Source: Candidatus Binatia bacterium
GTDB lineage: Bacteria > Desulfobacterota_B > Binatia > UBA9968
NCBI GenBank assembly: GCA_025922795.1
Contig: JAICHC010000013.1
Location: 1 to 13,760, forward strand
DNA length: 13,760 bases
Direction: 5' to 3'
A program made the position numbers and the translations under genes. Shown here one piece after another: positions 1 to 6,884 of the stretch. Below the pieces are notes generated by a model. It made no database searches, was not told the origin of the DNA, and saw only the letters and a program-made list of their open reading frames with translations. Every line of letters begins with the position of its first letter. The stretch's first letter is position 1.

Positions 1-270
1 GATGGCGTACAGCGAAGGAGTCGAACGGTTGTTTCGCGACAAGAGCTCGCCATGAAAGTGATCGCAAGCGCCCAGGATGCCGCGTATGGCTTTGCCACGA
101 CTTTTGTCGAACGGCCGCCGCGCTTGCCGTATAAGGCGGTGGAAACCATACTGGCGCAAATCGCCGAGAAGGACCCCCGGGCCAAAGCACACAAGCCCGA
201 CGATTTTATCGATCCGATTTTCTACAACGAGCTGGTAAAAAGCGGCTTCTTCAAAAATGCGAGCCGATAA
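1..270 (+). pseudogene. NMT1/THI5-like ABC substrate-binding protein, C-terminal part, frameshifted
   Basis: This is the C-terminal part of a periplasmic binding protein of the NMT1/THI5-like type; its 5' end lies outside the window. Two frames carry it. Positions 2-43 read MAYSEGVERLFRDK and then run into TGA at 53-55. From about position 43 the adjacent frame reads ELAMKVIASAQ and continues to the TAA at 268-270. Adding one base near 41-45 (gacaag-gag) would join the two parts. The joined product matches the C-terminus of the protein encoded at 12599-13597: both have an AY-E motif, an IAEK-P-A segment and an end of the form ELxxSGFxKNxSR. Compared with that paralogue, about nine residues are also missing just after the frameshift. 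The downstream ATG at 52 could start only a 72-residue fragment without a signal peptide, which I doubt is functional. No permease or ATPase is adjacent. A base-calling error is an alternative to a real mutation. Confidence 0.7.
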
Positions 271-300
271 CCTCTGCGCGCAGTTGCGCAAACACAACGA

Positions 301-323
301 TCAATCACCGCCGGTGGGATTGA
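301..323 (+). other. possible stem-loop downstream of the first gene
   Basis: TCAATC (301-306) pairs with GATTGA (318-323), and ACC (307-309) pairs with GGT (313-315), leaving a two-base bulge. It begins 30 bases after the stop codon at 270. No T-run follows, so it is not a standard intrinsic terminator. The rest of the 271-501 gap shows no gene that I can support. Confidence 0.25.
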
Positions 324-501
324 GGGTTGCCATCAAGGCAGTCTCCATTGCCCGCGGCTAGGGCTCAGCGCCCGAGCGGCATCGAAATATGTCGATTAAA
401 GTTAACGGCAGCGGGTGTGAGGCGCCTGTGCATCATTCAGCGGCATCTTCGTGCCGGCACCTGGAGCAAAACGCTGCGCGGGGAAAATTTCTGCAATCAA
501 C

Positions 502-1545
502 ATGAAAGCGGTCGTCGTTGCACAATTCGGCGGACCGGAGGTGCTGCAATACGCCGAGGTCCCCGAGCCCAAAGCCGGCAGGGGCGAGATCGTTATCAAA
601 GTTCACTCCGTCTCGGTCAACCGCACCCTCGATTGCGATGTGCGCGCGGGCAAATACCCGGTGATGATTCGACTGCCTCACGTGCTCGGCGTCGACCCGT
701 GCGGTGAAGTGATCGAAGTCGGGCCCGGGGTCGATCGATTCAAACTCGGCGACCGCGTCGCAACGATCTCGATCATTTCCTGTTTGAGCTGCAAGCACTG
801 CCGCAAAGGCCTGGAGGCCAACTGCGTGGCGAGCCAACATATCGGTCTGCACCGCTGGGGCGGTTACGCAGAATATGTTGCGGTGCCGGCGCGCAATGCT
901 TTCAAAATTTGCGACAACCTGACTTTCGCCGAGGGTACCGTGATCACTCGGCACTTTCCTATGGCGTTTAATCTCCTGACGAGCAAGACGACGGTGAGGC
1001 CTGGTGAATGGGTTCTGGTCATGGGCGCCGCCGGCGCGCTCGGTAGTTGTTGCGTGCAAGTGGCGAAACTCGCCGGTGCTAAAGTCATCGGTGCCGCTGG
1101 TACCGATGACCGAGTTGCTCTCGCCAAAAGCTACGGCGCCGATTTCGGTATCAACTACCGGACTCACGACCTTGCCGAAGAAGTTATGAAGCTGACCGAC
1201 GACGAAGGCGTGGAGGTCGTTTGCGAGAATATCGCCGACCCGACGCTTTGGAGCGGCGCATGGCGCAGCCTTGCGATCGGCGGGCGCTTGGTCACCGCCG
1301 GTGCGCATGGCGGCGGAGCCGTGACGCTGGATGTGAAATCACTCTACCTCCGCCGCCTCAGCATTCTCGGTGCCGCCGGCACCAATCCGCCCGATGTCGA
1401 ACAAGCCCTCGCCGCCGCGCGTGCCGGAAAAATTCGCGCTATGGCTCACCGCATCCTGCCGCTGCGCGCAGCGGCCGATGCCCATCGCAGCGTTGAGCGG
1501 AATGAGATCGCCGGAAAGATTATCCTCGCGCCGTGGCCAGACTGA
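502..1545 (+). CDS. medium-chain dehydrogenase/reductase (zinc-type alcohol dehydrogenase-like / quinone oxidoreductase-like)
   Basis: A 347-residue protein of the MDR superfamily, predicted to be a cytosolic NAD(P)H-dependent oxidoreductase of unknown substrate. The start MKAVVVAQFGGPEVL is typical of the family N-terminus, so ATG 502 is preferred over an in-frame ATG at 451; the ribosome site is weak. Residues 94, 97, 100 and 108 are cysteines spaced CxxCxxCx7C, the family's structural zinc site. The Rossmann dinucleotide-binding loop is GAAGALG at 175-181. The catalytic-zinc signature GHE is replaced by GVD (GVDPCGEV), and the first ligand region reads NRTLDCD, so catalytic zinc is probably absent, as in quinone oxidoreductases. 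About 300 bases separate it from the next gene, so it is probably transcribed separately. The family is clear; the reaction cannot be named. Confidence 0.9.
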   Translation: MKAVVVAQFGGPEVLQYAEVPEPKAGRGEIVIKVHSVSVNRTLDCDVRAGKYPVMIRLPHVLGVDPCGEVIEVGPGVDRFKLGDRVATISIISCLSCKHCRKGLEANCVASQHIGLHRWGGYAEYVAVPARNAFKICDNLTFAEGTVITRHFPMAFNLLTSKTTVRPGEWVLVMGAAGALGSCCVQVAKLAGAKVIGAAGTDDRVALAKSYGADFGINYRTHDLAEEVMKLTDDEGVEVVCENIADPTLWSGAWRSLAIGGRLVTAGAHGGGAVTLDVKSLYLRRLSILGAAGTNPPDVEQALAAARAGKIRAMAHRILPLRAAADAHRSVERNEIAGKIILAPWPD

Positions 1546-1638
1546 CGGTCTCAACGGAATAGCCTACTTTGAGTAGAGGAAAATTGTTTCACCGCAGTGT
1601 TCCACAGACAGATTCCATTCGCACCCTGCCCATTCCGG

Positions 1639-1680
1639 GCTCGCGATCATCCTGAGCGATTCGCGAAGCACCTGCTTTTT
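1639..1680 (+). terminator. possible intrinsic terminator after the dehydrogenase gene
   Basis: The arms 1639-1648 (GCTCGCGATC) and 1658-1669 (GATTCGCGAAGC) pair through ten bases with two single-base bulges around a nine-base loop. Five T residues follow at 1676-1680, six bases after the stem. It lies about 95 bases past the stop at 1545. The loop and right arm (CATCCTGAGCGA...) look like a dispersed intergenic repeat, so it could be a repeat rather than a dedicated terminator. The remainder of the 300-base gap 1546-1845 has no gene I can support. Confidence 0.4.
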
Positions 1681-1845
1681 CTGCTGTGCTTGGATTGATC
1701 TGGATCCGCCGAAGATCAGCCTAAAGCCGATTTATCGTCGCCTCCGCCTGCTCTCAGTCTGCCAGCAGAAGATGAAGGACTCGCCATTTACAGTATTCAA
1801 CCGGCCGTGATAGAAACCCGATTAACGAACTTGAGGAGGTTAGCT

Positions 1846-2691
1846 ATGGCAGAGATCGTTTCGATGATTGGCATCACGCATAATCCATTCATGCCGCGCC
1901 TGTTCAAACAACCGCAGCAGCCGCCTGGCGCCGCAAAAGTCAAAGAACGAATCGCCATGATGCGCCAAAAGCTCGCGACAGCAAACCCGGACGTGCTCGT
2001 CTGCATCGGCAACGATCACCTGCATCAATTTTTCATGGACAACATGCCGGCGTTTATGATCGGCAAGATGGACCAGTACGACGGCACGTTTTACGACGAG
2101 GTGCGCGAGTTCGATTTGCCGCAATGCAAACTTCCCGGCGATGTCGATGTCTCCGACGCGATCCTGGAAGGCGCTTTCGACCGCGGGGTCGATTTCGCTT
2201 ACTCCAACGAACTGACCATCGACCATTCGATCATCGTTCCGATGATGTTTGTCCGCCCTGAAATGGACATTCCGATCGTGCCGATCTTGACCAATTGCAT
2301 CGCGCCGCCGATGCCGAGGCCGAAACGCTACTTTGAAGTCGGCAAAGCGATCCGCGCCGCGATCGACAGTCTCCCGACCAACAAAAGGATCGGCGTCCTC
2401 GTCAGCGGCCACTTGTCGCTCGAAGTCGGCGGACCCAAGCAATTCGAGCGCCGTCTCACCGACCCCAGCTTCGATGCCGCGGCCGTCGGCTGGATCGTCA
2501 ACGGCGATATCGAAAGCGCCGCCGCAGGCTGCACTCCCGAGAAGATGATCCAGTCGGGCAACATGACCAGCGGCTATCTGAATTTTTTGATGATGATGGG
2601 CGTGGCGAACTCGTCGAAACCCTCCTACGCCGAGGGACTCGACGCGGGATTTCCGGCGATACCGTTTTTTAGCTGGGACCAACACGTGTAG
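1846..2691 (+). CDS. LigB-like class III extradiol dioxygenase homologue with altered active site
   Basis: A 281-residue homologue of the catalytic LigB subunit of protocatechuate 4,5-dioxygenase and related class III extradiol enzymes, which open catechol-type rings using Fe(II). ATG 1846 is chosen because AGGAGG lies eight bases upstream; an in-frame ATG at 1807 lacks such a site. Aligned from memory with Sphingobium LigB, ITHNPF supplies H12, GNDH supplies H58 (LigB His61), and IDHSIIVP matches the conserved VDHG segment. In contrast, LigB's TGGMSHQL is SGHLSLEV here (residues 187-194), so the catalytic His195 becomes L192, with H189 and E193 nearby. The ligand Glu242 (SGSEGVE) becomes G243 in SGNMTSG. 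The fold assignment is strong, but ring-cleaving activity is uncertain. It heads a cluster with a membrane protein 41 bases downstream and a LigA-like subunit after that, which supports a two-subunit enzyme of this family. Confidence 0.87.
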   Translation: MAEIVSMIGITHNPFMPRLFKQPQQPPGAAKVKERIAMMRQKLATANPDVLVCIGNDHLHQFFMDNMPAFMIGKMDQYDGTFYDEVREFDLPQCKLPGDVDVSDAILEGAFDRGVDFAYSNELTIDHSIIVPMMFVRPEMDIPIVPILTNCIAPPMPRPKRYFEVGKAIRAAIDSLPTNKRIGVLVSGHLSLEVGGPKQFERRLTDPSFDAAAVGWIVNGDIESAAAGCTPEKMIQSGNMTSGYLNFLMMMGVANSSKPSYAEGLDAGFPAIPFFSWDQHV

Positions 2692-2732
2692 GGAGAACGC
2701 ATCTGAATTCTTGAAGGGAAAAGGAAGCGTTG

Positions 2733-3005
2733 ATGGATTTCAAGGTGCTTGCGACGGTTTTCATGTCTGTGTTCGTTGCCGAGCTCGGCGACAAAACCCA
2801 GCTCGCCACCATGCTGTTCGCCGCGGATCAGGATGCGAGCAAGCTCACCGTATTTGTCGGCGCCGCGCTCGCTTTGGTTATGACATCGGCAATCGGCGTT
2901 TTGGCCGGTTCAGCGATCTCCCAATACGTCAGTCCGAAAGCCCTGCAATACCTAGCGGGTATTGGATTCATCGCGATTGGCCTCTGGACATTGGTAAAGG
3001 CTTAG
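2733..3005 (+). CDS. single-repeat UPF0016 / TMEM165-Gdt1 family membrane protein (putative Mn2+/Ca2+ transporter)
   Basis: A 90-residue hydrophobic protein with the family signature ELGDKTQL (residues 17-24: E17, G19, D20, K21, T22) in the first membrane helix. Two further hydrophobic helices follow, at roughly 35-55 and 70-88. The Gdt1/TMEM165/MneA family exports Mn2+ or exchanges Ca2+ and Mn2+ for protons. Full-length members carry two such motifs, whereas this is a half-size form that would have to dimerise; no second half-size gene is adjacent. ATG 2733 follows an AGGAA site at good spacing; an in-frame TTG at 2730 is the alternative. The gene lies 41 bases after the LigB-like gene and 12 bases before the LigA-like gene, so all three are probably cotranscribed. 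Its link to the flanking dioxygenase-like subunits is inference only. Confidence 0.85.
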   Translation: MDFKVLATVFMSVFVAELGDKTQLATMLFAADQDASKLTVFVGAALALVMTSAIGVLAGSAISQYVSPKALQYLAGIGFIAIGLWTLVKA

Positions 3006-3017
3006 AAAGGAAGTTTC

Positions 3018-3329
3018 ATGAGCAAATACCTGATGAACAAGCTTATTCACTTGGTCAACATGAACGAAGAGGCGGAAAAACAATACACTGTCCGGCCGCG
3101 CGAGTTTGTCGAGAGTTGGGAGAAAACGCAAAAGCTAAAACTCGAGCCGGAAGAACGCGAAGCGCTCGCGACCAAAGACTATGGCAAACTTTACGCTCTC
3201 GGCGCCCATCCGTTCACGCTCTGGAGTTTTACCGAGGCCGTGTGGGTGCACGAGAAGCCGCGCGAAGAGTTAGTCGCGGATTACAAAGCGCAAGCGGCAA
3301 AGGCGGGCTATCCCGATTTTAAGACGTGA
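3018..3329 (+). CDS. LigA-like small (alpha) subunit of class III extradiol dioxygenase
   Basis: A 103-residue, mainly helical protein resembling LigA, the small subunit that caps the active site of LigB in protocatechuate 4,5-dioxygenase. The recognisable order is a YLMNKL start (LigA has YNLNQF), then MNEEAEKQYTVRPREFVESW (LigA has MKAENRERFKADESAYLDEW), then an ALATKDYGKLYALGAHPF segment matching LARDY-x-MI-x-GGNVYF. The AAGGAAG ribosome site at 3007-3013 fits ATG 3018. Its position two genes after the LigB-like gene supports a LigA/LigB-type complex, although a membrane protein gene is inserted between them. No catalytic residues are expected in this subunit. The family call comes from remembered sequence similarity, and I am fairly confident of it. 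Confidence 0.75.
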   Translation: MSKYLMNKLIHLVNMNEEAEKQYTVRPREFVESWEKTQKLKLEPEEREALATKDYGKLYALGAHPFTLWSFTEAVWVHEKPREELVADYKAQAAKAGYPDFKT

Positions 3330-3667
3330 CAGACGGAGGCAGGAAAAACAATATAGTTTGTTAGCTCCTTCCGAGATGAACGATCATTGAATCTTAAACC
3401 GCTGGGTCGCACACGTGCGGTAAGGTGTCGCACGACAAGCGTGAAAAACTTTCACGCCCCGCGGGCCCAAGACGAGTCTTAAATATTTCTCGAATAAGTC
3501 ATTCGGCCGGAAATGCGACTCGACAGCTCGGTGCGAAATAGCGTGATTTGCATCAAACATTCTCGCCACGGCCACGTCGGCAAGCAAATCGATTTGCGAT
3601 AATTCACACAAACATTTGCATCGCCGGCGTCGTTCTTGTATCGTTCGCGGGTTCTCGTTAACTCGCG
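3330..3667. other. 338-base gene-free region with a perfect short hairpin
   Basis: No credible gene lies here; the open frames are short or antisense. The clearest structure is GCGTGAAA (3439-3446) / TTTCACGC (3450-3457), a perfect 8-bp stem with an AAC loop, followed at once by the GC palindrome CCCGCGGG. No T-run follows. The hairpin is about 110 bases past the stop of the LigA-like gene and 210 bases before the transglycosylase start, so it could stabilise the upstream transcript's 3' end or be part of a leader. Confidence 0.5.
3616..3644 (+). promoter_or_regulatory. possible sigma70-type promoter for the lytic transglycosylase gene
   Basis: TTGCAT (3616-3621), a 17-base spacer and TATCGT (3639-3644) resemble -35 and -10 boxes (3/6 and 4/6 matches to consensus). 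The -10 ends 23 bases before the ATG at 3668. The spacing is ideal but the match is weak. Confidence 0.3.
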
Positions 3668-5095
3668 ATGTGGACGATCACTGTAATTTTTGTCCTTTTC
3701 TTGGCAGTCGCAGGCAATTTCGGTTGTGCCTCGACCGCGCGTCTGAATCATCGCAGCGTGCCGTCGGCCGATGAAATTCCGACCGCAAGCCCCCTCGCCG
3801 ACGATCATTCTCGTCCGCCGTTTGATATTCCCGCTTCGGAATTGGCCCCGAATGCTGCGCCGGAAGGTTCGTTGCCGGAGCTGGAGGGGCCAATGATTAC
3901 GCATGACCTCGATCCGACAAGCGTCCCGGAGCCCACGCTGCAGACGACCCAGCAGCCCGCTGAAAGTCGAGAGGGAAACAGCCCATCCAAGGATTCATCG
4001 CGCGATCAAGCCATCGCCGACAATCGCTTGTTGGAATTGCTCGATCGGGAGCTTGATAAAGCCGTCGAACAGCCGAGCGAATCACGCCGCCTGCAGTTTT
4101 CGCAAGAAGTCATCGATCATCCGAAAGTGCGCCATTTCGTGAAATACTACTCGATCACCGCAAAAAACGCTTTTCACGAAATACTGGAACGTTCCGGTAA
4201 ATATATGCCGATGATCGCCAAAGTGCTCAAGCAGGAAGGCCTGCCTGAAGAGCTTGGTTATCTTGCTTTACTCGAAAGTGAATTCATCGTGAACGCGAAA
4301 TCGCCGAACGGCGCGGCGGGCTTATGGCAATTTATTGCGTCGACGGCGCGGCGATATGGATTGCGGATCGATCGCTGGGTTGACGAGCGGCGCGACCCGG
4401 TCAAGTCGACTCGCGCCGCAGCCGCCTATCTCAAGGATCTGCACGATTACTACGGGCGCTGGTTTCTCGCGACCGCCGCATACAATGCAGGGCCCGGCAA
4501 GGTCGACAAAGCCTTACGACAGAGCCGCGCGAAAGACTTTTGGAGCCTTAGAGCCAAAGCCCGGCTCAGCGAGGAAACGCGCAATTTTGTGCCGAAATTC
4601 ATCGCGATTGTTTTGATTGCAAGCGACCCGCAGAAATATGGTTATGACGAGCTGGTTTACCAGCCGCCGTTGGATTATGAAGAGGTCGAGATTGCGGCGC
4701 CGATAAAGATTGAATCGCTCGCCAAGCTGGCGGAAACCAGAGTATCGACGATACGAGATTTGAATCCCGCGCTCCTGGGCCATGTCACGCCGCCCGGTGA
4801 ATCGGTCTATCGTTTGAATGTACCAGTCGGACAAGCGTCGACGTTTCTCGCCAAGCTCAACGACAACTTGTCGGAGAAAAACCGCGAGCCCGTCGAAGTC
4901 GTCACTCACCAAGTGAAAAGAGGAGAGACCCTGTTGTCGATCGCGCGGCGTTACGGACTGACGGTGCGCGCGCTCATGGAATTCAACGGACTTAAAACCG
5001 CGCAGATAAGGATCGGCCAGAAATTAGCAATCCTGTTGGAAGGATTTCGCGGCGCGTTACCGCGGACTCAGTCGCGCTTCTCGATCGGCAGGTAA
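3668..5095 (+). CDS. mltD: MltD-like membrane-bound lytic murein transglycosylase with C-terminal LysM
   Basis: A 475-residue peptidoglycan-cleaving enzyme of the soluble lytic transglycosylase (SLT) fold, expected on the periplasmic face of the outer membrane. The first 20 residues form a hydrophobic signal ending in NFGC, so C20 is a probable lipid-modified cysteine, although the lipobox is atypical (N at -3). Residues about 21-115 are Pro/Ser-rich and look disordered. The SLT domain spans roughly 160-300; the catalytic glutamate is E203 in LLESEF, followed by the SPNGAAGLWQF and AAYNAGPGKV motifs. A degenerate LysM-like stretch (about 335-385) precedes one clear LysM at 414-455 (VKRGETLLSIARRYGL). 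ATG 3668 is the first start after an in-frame TAA at 3659. The last 28 bases overlap the end of the convergent citrate synthase gene. Some MltD proteins carry more LysM repeats than this one. Confidence 0.92.
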   Translation: MWTITVIFVLFLAVAGNFGCASTARLNHRSVPSADEIPTASPLADDHSRPPFDIPASELAPNAAPEGSLPELEGPMITHDLDPTSVPEPTLQTTQQPAESREGNSPSKDSSRDQAIADNRLLELLDRELDKAVEQPSESRRLQFSQEVIDHPKVRHFVKYYSITAKNAFHEILERSGKYMPMIAKVLKQEGLPEELGYLALLESEFIVNAKSPNGAAGLWQFIASTARRYGLRIDRWVDERRDPVKSTRAAAAYLKDLHDYYGRWFLATAAYNAGPGKVDKALRQSRAKDFWSLRAKARLSEETRNFVPKFIAIVLIASDPQKYGYDELVYQPPLDYEEVEIAAPIKIESLAKLAETRVSTIRDLNPALLGHVTPPGESVYRLNVPVGQASTFLAKLNDNLSEKNREPVEVVTHQVKRGETLLSIARRYGLTVRALMEFNGLKTAQIRIGQKLAILLEGFRGALPRTQSRFSIGR

Positions 5096-6354
5096 TCTCG
5101 CGGCTCCGCGCCCAGATAGACTTGTTTCGGACGCGCCAGCTTCTGATCTGGATCGGTCAACATCTCTTCCCATTGGGCAATCCAACCGCTGGTCCGTGGA
5201 ATCGCAAACAAGACGGGGAACATATCCATCGGCAGGCCCATCGACTGATAAATCAGGCCGGAATAAAAATCCACGTTCGGATAGAGCTTTCGTCGGATGA
5301 AATACTCGTCCTCGAGCGCGATCCGCTCCAGTTCCAAGGCGATTTCAAGCAGTGGATTACGCCCTTTAACTTCGAAAACCTGGTCGGCGATTTCTTTGAT
5401 GATCTTGGCGCGGGGATCGTAATTCTTATAGACCCGATGACCGAATCCCATGAGGCGCCCCTCGCCGCCTTTGACTTTCTTGATAAATTCGCCAACCTTA
5501 CTTTTCGCGCCGATCGCCATCAGCATCCGCAGCACGGCTTCGTTGGCGCCGCCGTGGAGCGGTCCGTATAGTGCCGCCGCCGCCGCGGCCACGGCTGAGT
5601 AAGGGTCCACTTGCGAGCTTCCTACGCTGCGCATGGCGTTCGCGCTGCAGTTTTGCTCGTGATCGGCGTGCAAAATAAACAGGATGTCGAGAGCGCGCTC
5701 GAGCACGGGATGCGGTTTATACTTGAGATCGGTCATCTTGAAAAGCATGTTAAGAAAATTTCCGGTGTAGCTCAGGTCGTTGTCGGGGTAAGAGTAGGGC
5801 AATCCGAGACTGTGCCGATAGGCGAACGCCGCCAAGGTGGGCATCTTGCTGATCAAACGGTAAGTCTGATCGTGGCGCGATTTGACGTCGAAAATCCTCT
5901 TGGCCTCGGGATAGAAGGTGGAGAGCGCGCCTACCGTGCTCACTAAAATTCCCATCGGATGGGCGTCATGGTGGAAGGCGTCGATCAGCTTTTTGATATT
6001 TTCGTGAATGATCGAATGAAATGTGATGTTGTGCGTCCATTCCTCAAGCTGTGATTGGGTCGGCAGCTCGCCGTAAAGAATCAGGTACGATGTTTCCAGA
6101 TAGGTGCTCTTCTCGGCGATCTGTTCAATCGGATAGCCGCGATAGCGCAGGATGCCACGGTCGCCGTCAATATAAGTGATCTTGCTCTGGCACGAGGCGG
6201 TGTTCATGAACCCGGGGTCGTAGCTGACAAGTCCGTCATCTTCGTCGACTTTGATCTGAAATAAATCGGTCGCCTTGATGGCGCCGTTCTTGATCGGAAT
6301 GTCGTACTTTTTGCCGGTTCGGTTATCAATAACGGTCAATGTGTCTGAAGCCAT
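5068..6354 (-). CDS. gltA: citrate synthase
   Basis: A 428-residue cytosolic enzyme condensing acetyl-CoA and oxaloacetate to citrate, the entry step of the TCA cycle. The length and N-terminal region (TGKKYDIPIKNG) match the E. coli-type hexameric family. The catalytic triad is intact: H267 in GPLHGGANE, H306 in GFGHRVYKNYDPRA and D362 in NVDFYSG (E. coli H264, H305, D362). The conserved HADHEQNCS segment is also present. ATG 6354 is preceded by an AAAGG-like ribosome site. The sixA-like gene lies 80 bases upstream on the same strand, and a good promoter-like sequence sits in that gap. The 3' end overlaps the convergent transglycosylase gene by 28 bases. Confidence 0.98.
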   Translation of the reverse strand: MASDTLTVIDNRTGKKYDIPIKNGAIKATDLFQIKVDEDDGLVSYDPGFMNTASCQSKITYIDGDRGILRYRGYPIEQIAEKSTYLETSYLILYGELPTQSQLEEWTHNITFHSIIHENIKKLIDAFHHDAHPMGILVSTVGALSTFYPEAKRIFDVKSRHDQTYRLISKMPTLAAFAYRHSLGLPYSYPDNDLSYTGNFLNMLFKMTDLKYKPHPVLERALDILFILHADHEQNCSANAMRSVGSSQVDPYSAVAAAAAALYGPLHGGANEAVLRMLMAIGAKSKVGEFIKKVKGGEGRLMGFGHRVYKNYDPRAKIIKEIADQVFEVKGRNPLLEIALELERIALEDEYFIRRKLYPNVDFYSGLIYQSMGLPMDMFPVLFAIPRTSGWIAQWEEMLTDPDQKLARPKQVYLGAEPRDYLPIEKRD

Positions 6355-6389
6355 CGTATCAACCTTTCACCTCGACCTTGGCACGATTC

Positions 6390-6418
6390 TTTTTAGACTA
6401 TCCCCCTGCCTCGGTCAA
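6390..6418 (-). promoter_or_regulatory. probable sigma70-type promoter for citrate synthase
   Basis: On the minus strand, TTGACC (6418-6413) is followed by a 17-base spacer and TAAAAA (6395-6390). These match the -35 consensus at 5 of 6 positions and the -10 at 4 of 6. The -10 box ends 35 bases before the gltA start codon, which leaves room for a short leader with its ribosome site. This would let gltA be transcribed independently of the upstream phosphatase gene. Confidence 0.45.
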
Positions 6419-6434
6419 CTCCGTGTCCGCCCGG

Positions 6435-6884
6435 CTAAGACACGATGCGCCAACTGATTTTCCACCGTGCCGCCGACTTGTCGAAACACACCATCGTCGC
6501 CGGAAAAAACTCCACGACGACCGTTTCGGGGTCGTTGCTGACAAGTAATCCGGCGAGCCGGCTCATAAAAGGCAGATGACCGACCAGCAGAATCGGGTCT
6601 GTGGCAAGGTCGATCTCAGCTCGAACTGCCGCCGGATCGTTCTCGGGGAGTAAGCCGGAGAGTTGCGCCGTGCCCAATGTGGGCTTGACGTGCTCGGCCA
6701 AAATTTCCGCGGTCTCTTGCGCTCGCAAGATCCCGGAATGGTAAATCGCCGAGACCTGAACCTTGCGCTCCAGTGCCAACCGGGCGGTCTGTTCGACGCG
6801 TCGCCGGCCCTCGGAAGACAGCGGCCTTTGCGGATTTTCCGCGGCGGAGACGGCATCGCCGTGCCGCACTAGATAAAGATTCAC
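6435..6884 (-). CDS. sixA: SixA-type phosphohistidine phosphatase (histidine phosphatase superfamily)
   Basis: A 149-residue protein of the histidine phosphatase superfamily. From GTG 6884 it begins MNLYLVRHGDA, the usual SixA N-terminus, with RHG at residues 7-9 and H8 as the phospho-accepting histidine. The second catalytic histidine is H103 in VGHLPFMSRL. HSGILRAQETAEIL is the conserved SxxxRAxETA segment. GTG 6884 is chosen because GAGG lies nine bases upstream and the length then fits SixA (about 150-160). A TTG at 6929 would add 15 residues with no family support. SixA in E. coli dephosphorylates phosphohistidine in HPt/PTS-type signalling proteins; no such partner is encoded here. It ends 80 bases before gltA on the same strand and is divergent from the glt transporter. 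Confidence 0.85.
   Translation of the reverse strand: MNLYLVRHGDAVSAAENPQRPLSSEGRRRVEQTARLALERKVQVSAIYHSGILRAQETAEILAEHVKPTLGTAQLSGLLPENDPAAVRAEIDLATDPILLVGHLPFMSRLAGLLVSNDPETVVVEFFPATMVCFDKSAARWKISWRIVS

Noticed and set aside
433..1308. 291-codon open frame on the minus strand opposite the dehydrogenase gene
   Set aside because: Antisense to a clear MDR gene; low-complexity Ala/His/Asp-rich product, no ribosome site and no motif.
1840..2685. 281-codon open frame on the minus strand, exactly opposite the LigB-like gene
   Set aside because: It mirrors a gene with clear family motifs and a strong ribosome site; the product is rich in His, Asp and Arg with no recognisable domain, as expected for an antisense shadow in GC-rich DNA.
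2711..3322. 203-codon plus-strand frame overlapping the UPF0016 and LigA-like genes
   Set aside because: It spans two well-supported genes in another frame, and its Arg/Gly-rich translation resembles no family.
3479..3904. minus-strand frame across the 338-base gap and the start of the transglycosylase gene
   Set aside because: Composition is Arg/Thr-rich without domains, and half of it is antisense to the lipoprotein signal and linker of the transglycosylase.
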